Source: Actinomycetes bacterium (GTDB taxonomy: Bacteria; Actinomycetota; Acidimicrobiia; Acidimicrobiales; Microtrichaceae). From it: DNA of 6,115 nucleotides. The position numbers and the translations under genes are program-made. The notes below the pieces were generated by a model. That model was not told where the DNA came from and ran no database searches. It saw only the letters and a program-made list of their open reading frames with translations. Positions 4,706 through 6,115 of the stretch are shown here, in pieces. The stretch is taken from NCBI GenBank assembly GCA_023427825.1, contig JAEZAI010000452.1, forward strand, positions 1 through 6,115, given 5' to 3'. Each line of letters begins with the position of its first letter. The stretch's first letter is position 1.

Positions 4706-5602
4706 ATGGAGCCCCGACGTGCTGAACTCATCGAGCGTCACCTGCCTCTCGTGGAGCACGTGGTGCTCCGGGTCGCCAGCAACTTCCCGGCGTTCGTCGA
4801 CCGCACCGAGCTGATCAGCGCCGGGACGATGGGCCTGGTCGAGGCAGCCGTCCGCTTCGACCTCGATCGTGGCGTGCCGTTCGCCGGCTACGCCCACCAG
4901 CGGATCCGCGGGGCGGTGCTCGACGTCGCCCGGTCCGCCGACTGGATGCCCCGCTCAATGCGCCGTCTCGCCCGCGAGGCCGCCGAGGCCACCCAGGAGC
5001 TCGCCAACGAGCACGGCGGCACGCCCAGCGATGAGGCCCTGGCGGCCCGACTCGACGTCGACGTCGCCGAGCTGCGTCGCCTGCGCAGCCAGGTGGAGCA
5101 CGGCGTGGCCCGGGGGTTGGACAGCCGCCAGGAGCTCGACCGCCACGACGACGCCGACCAGCTCGTCGACCGGAACGAGCCCGAGCTCGTGGAGCAGCTG
5201 GAGGACGCGGAGCTCAAGGGCTACCTGCGTGCCGGCCTGGACTCGCTGCCCGAGCGCCACCGCATGATCGTCGTCGGCCTGTACCTGGAGGGCCGCTCGT
5301 TCGAGGAGCTCGCCGAGCTGCTCGGCGTCACCCCGTCCAGGGTGAGCCAGCTGCGCAGCGACGCCATCGAGATGCTCCGCGACGGCATCGAGGCCCAGTA
5401 CCGGCCCCGGTCCACCGACCGGCCCAAGGGGCGGGTCGAGATCCGTCGGGCCCGCCTGTCGGCCGACATCGCCCGGCACTCCGACCTCCGCGCCCGCCTG
5501 GCGGCCCGCTTCCCGCGGCCCGTGCAGGAGGAGCGCATGCCGGTCGCGCTGTGCCCGGACGACGCCGCCGCCCTGCCCTCGCTGGTCGACGAGGCCATCT
5601 GA
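4706..5602 (+). CDS. fliA: FliA/WhiG-family RNA polymerase sigma factor (sigma-28 type)
   Basis: This sigma factor directs RNA polymerase to late flagellar promoters (or, in streptomycetes, to sporulation genes as WhiG). It has 298 residues. Region 2 spans about 10-80 and carries hallmarks of the family: HLPLVEHVVLRVASNFPAFV, DRTELISAGTMGLVEAAVRF, DLDRGVPFAGYAHQRIRGAV, ending with LDVARSADWMPRS. Region 3 spans about 81-165 (RRLAREAAEATQELANEHGG, TPSDEALAARLDVDVAEL). Region 4 spans about 175-227 (LPERHRMIVVGLYLEGRSFE), with the -35-binding helix-turn-helix in ELAELLGVTPSRVSQLRSDA. After region 4 there is a charged tail of about 67 residues (232-298) that I do not recognise; most FliA/WhiG proteins end soon after region 4. 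Its place right after flgKL and near flagellin favours a flagellar role, so fliA is preferred over whiG. A possible autoregulatory sigma-28 site lies at 4601-4628. No anti-sigma factor (FlgM) is visible in the window. Confidence 0.9.
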   Translation: MEPRRAELIERHLPLVEHVVLRVASNFPAFVDRTELISAGTMGLVEAAVRFDLDRGVPFAGYAHQRIRGAVLDVARSADWMPRSMRRLAREAAEATQELANEHGGTPSDEALAARLDVDVAELRRLRSQVEHGVARGLDSRQELDRHDDADQLVDRNEPELVEQLEDAELKGYLRAGLDSLPERHRMIVVGLYLEGRSFEELAELLGVTPSRVSQLRSDAIEMLRDGIEAQYRPRSTDRPKGRVEIRRARLSADIARHSDLRARLAARFPRPVQEERMPVALCPDDAAALPSLVDEAI

Positions 5603-5618
5603 GCGACCGGCGCCCGGG

Positions 5619-5624
5619 TACCGT
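5619..5624 (+). promoter_or_regulatory. Candidate -10 element for a leaderless 2H gene
   Basis: TACCGT fits TANNNT and lies 6 nt before the GTG start, the spacing expected when transcription begins at the start codon. The absence of any purine-rich ribosome binding site in the 28-bp gap agrees. A six-base pattern with three fixed positions is common, so this is suggestive only. Confidence 0.35.
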
Positions 5625-5630
5625 CCGCGG

Positions 5631-6115
5631 GTGCCCCGTCGCCGATTCGCCGTCGCCGTGCTCGCCCCCGACGCGGTCGCGGCCGACCGGGTGGACGTGC
5701 TGCGCCGGGCGCTCGGGGCCGAGCCGCCGTTCCACGTCGCTCCGCACTGCACGCTCGTCCCGCCGGTGAACGTCCGCGAGGAGGACGTCCCGCACGTCGT
5801 GCGGACGCTGCGATCGGCCGCGGCGGCCGCCCGCGGGTTCGAGATGGCGATCGGCCCCGGCACCACCTTCGCCCCGGTCACGCCGACCGTGCACCTCGAC
5901 GTCGCACCGGACGCGGTCGCACGGCTCCGCGAGCTGCGCTCGGCGGTGCGCAGGGGCGCGCTGGAGCGACCGGAGCAGTGGCCGGACTACCGGCCCCACG
6001 TGACGCTCCGCGAGGAGCTGCCCGCGGCGCGCATCGAGGCGGCCGTGACATCGCTCGCGGGGGTGGCCGACGCGTGGACCGTGGAGCGGCTGCACCTGCT
6101 GGAGCAGCGTCGCCG
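5631..6115 (+). CDS. 2H phosphoesterase (2'-5' RNA ligase-like), 3' end cut by the window
   Basis: The first 161 codons of a 2H phosphoesterase superfamily protein are visible. The frame is open from a GTG at 5631 to the window edge. Both catalytic H-x-T/S-x motifs are present: HCTL at residues 39-42, followed by VPP as is typical, and HVTL at 123-126 in a DYRPHVTL context. The N-terminus (RRRFAVAVLAPD) fits the first beta strand of the fold. Relatives hydrolyse or form 2'-5' or cyclic 2',3' phosphodiester bonds in RNA or nucleotides; the actual substrate cannot be read from sequence. There is no Shine-Dalgarno. TACCGT (5619-5624) matches the actinobacterial -10 pattern TANNNT and ends 6 nt before the GTG, so the gene may be transcribed separately as a leaderless mRNA. 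It begins 28 bp after the sigma-factor stop; co-transcription is possible but no functional link is evident. Only about the last tens of residues should be missing, judging by typical family length. Confidence 0.82.
   Translation, partial: MPRRRFAVAVLAPDAVAADRVDVLRRALGAEPPFHVAPHCTLVPPVNVREEDVPHVVRTLRSAAAAARGFEMAIGPGTTFAPVTPTVHLDVAPDAVARLRELRSAVRRGALERPEQWPDYRPHVTLREELPAARIEAAVTSLAGVADAWTVERLHLLEQRR

Noticed and set aside
4497..4814. Small plus-strand open frame in the gap before the sigma factor
   Set aside because: It overlaps the sigma-factor start in another frame, is Arg/Ser/Gly-rich and has no ribosome binding site or family resemblance.
3197..4897. 566-residue minus-strand open frame opposite flgL and the following gap
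   Set aside because: It crosses a gene end, a non-coding gap and the start of the sigma factor without change, which is typical of a chance GC-rich frame; no domain is visible.
5328..6095. Minus-strand open frame opposite the sigma tail and the 2H gene
   Set aside because: Low-complexity Arg/Gly/Ala translation. The plus strand here encodes the two H-x-T-x motifs of a real 2H protein, so this is its shadow.
1..6115. A new defence, mobile or secretion system hidden in the window
   Set aside because: All long conserved reading frames are explained by flagellin, FlgN-like, FlgK, FlgL, a sigma factor and a 2H phosphoesterase. No transposase, integrase, toxin-antitoxin or reverse transcriptase motif was seen on either strand.

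Overview
The window comes from a very GC-rich genome. G/C is strongly preferred at third codon positions, GTG is used as a start codon, and the genes are packed with 1-4 nt overlaps. Together with a WhiG/FliA-like sigma factor this points to a motile actinobacterium, possibly Acidimicrobiia-like. The class-level guess is an impression from protein style, not a demonstrated assignment.

Layout: (1) At the left, on the minus strand, a complete flagellin gene (57-1232) reads out of the window towards position 1, followed by a hairpin at 3-22. (2) A 232-bp divergent intergenic region (1233-1464) separates it from the rightward genes. It holds a cluster of CGATCG/CCGAT motifs, a GGGTTC-N8-GAACCC dyad and candidate sigma-28-type promoters. 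(3) Rightward, an overlapping operon: a FlgN-like chaperone (1465-2025), flgK (2025-3443) and flgL (3440-4336). (4) A 369-bp non-coding gap (4337-4705) carries hairpins, two short tandem-repeat blocks and a 17-bp palindrome. (5) A FliA/WhiG-family sigma factor (4706-5602) with an unusual C-terminal extension of about 67 residues. (6) After 28 bp, a GTG-started 2H phosphoesterase (2'-5' RNA ligase-like) gene begins at 5631 and runs off the right edge.

How the parts work together: FlgN-like protein is expected to hold FlgK and FlgL until the flagellar export apparatus secretes them. FlgK and FlgL form the two junction rings between hook and filament. Flagellin then polymerises on that junction. 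A FliA-type sigma factor normally drives exactly these late genes, so the window reads as a compact late flagellar module with its likely transcriptional activator. The 2H protein is probably an unrelated housekeeping neighbour.

I see no mobile element, CRISPR array, tRNA, rRNA or defence system. The coding content is ordinary. The parts that merit a second look are regulatory: a perfect 25-bp interrupted palindrome inside the start of the flgN-like gene, the local density of CGATCG sites, a 17-bp palindrome in the sigma-factor leader, repeats downstream of flgL, and the sigma-factor tail.
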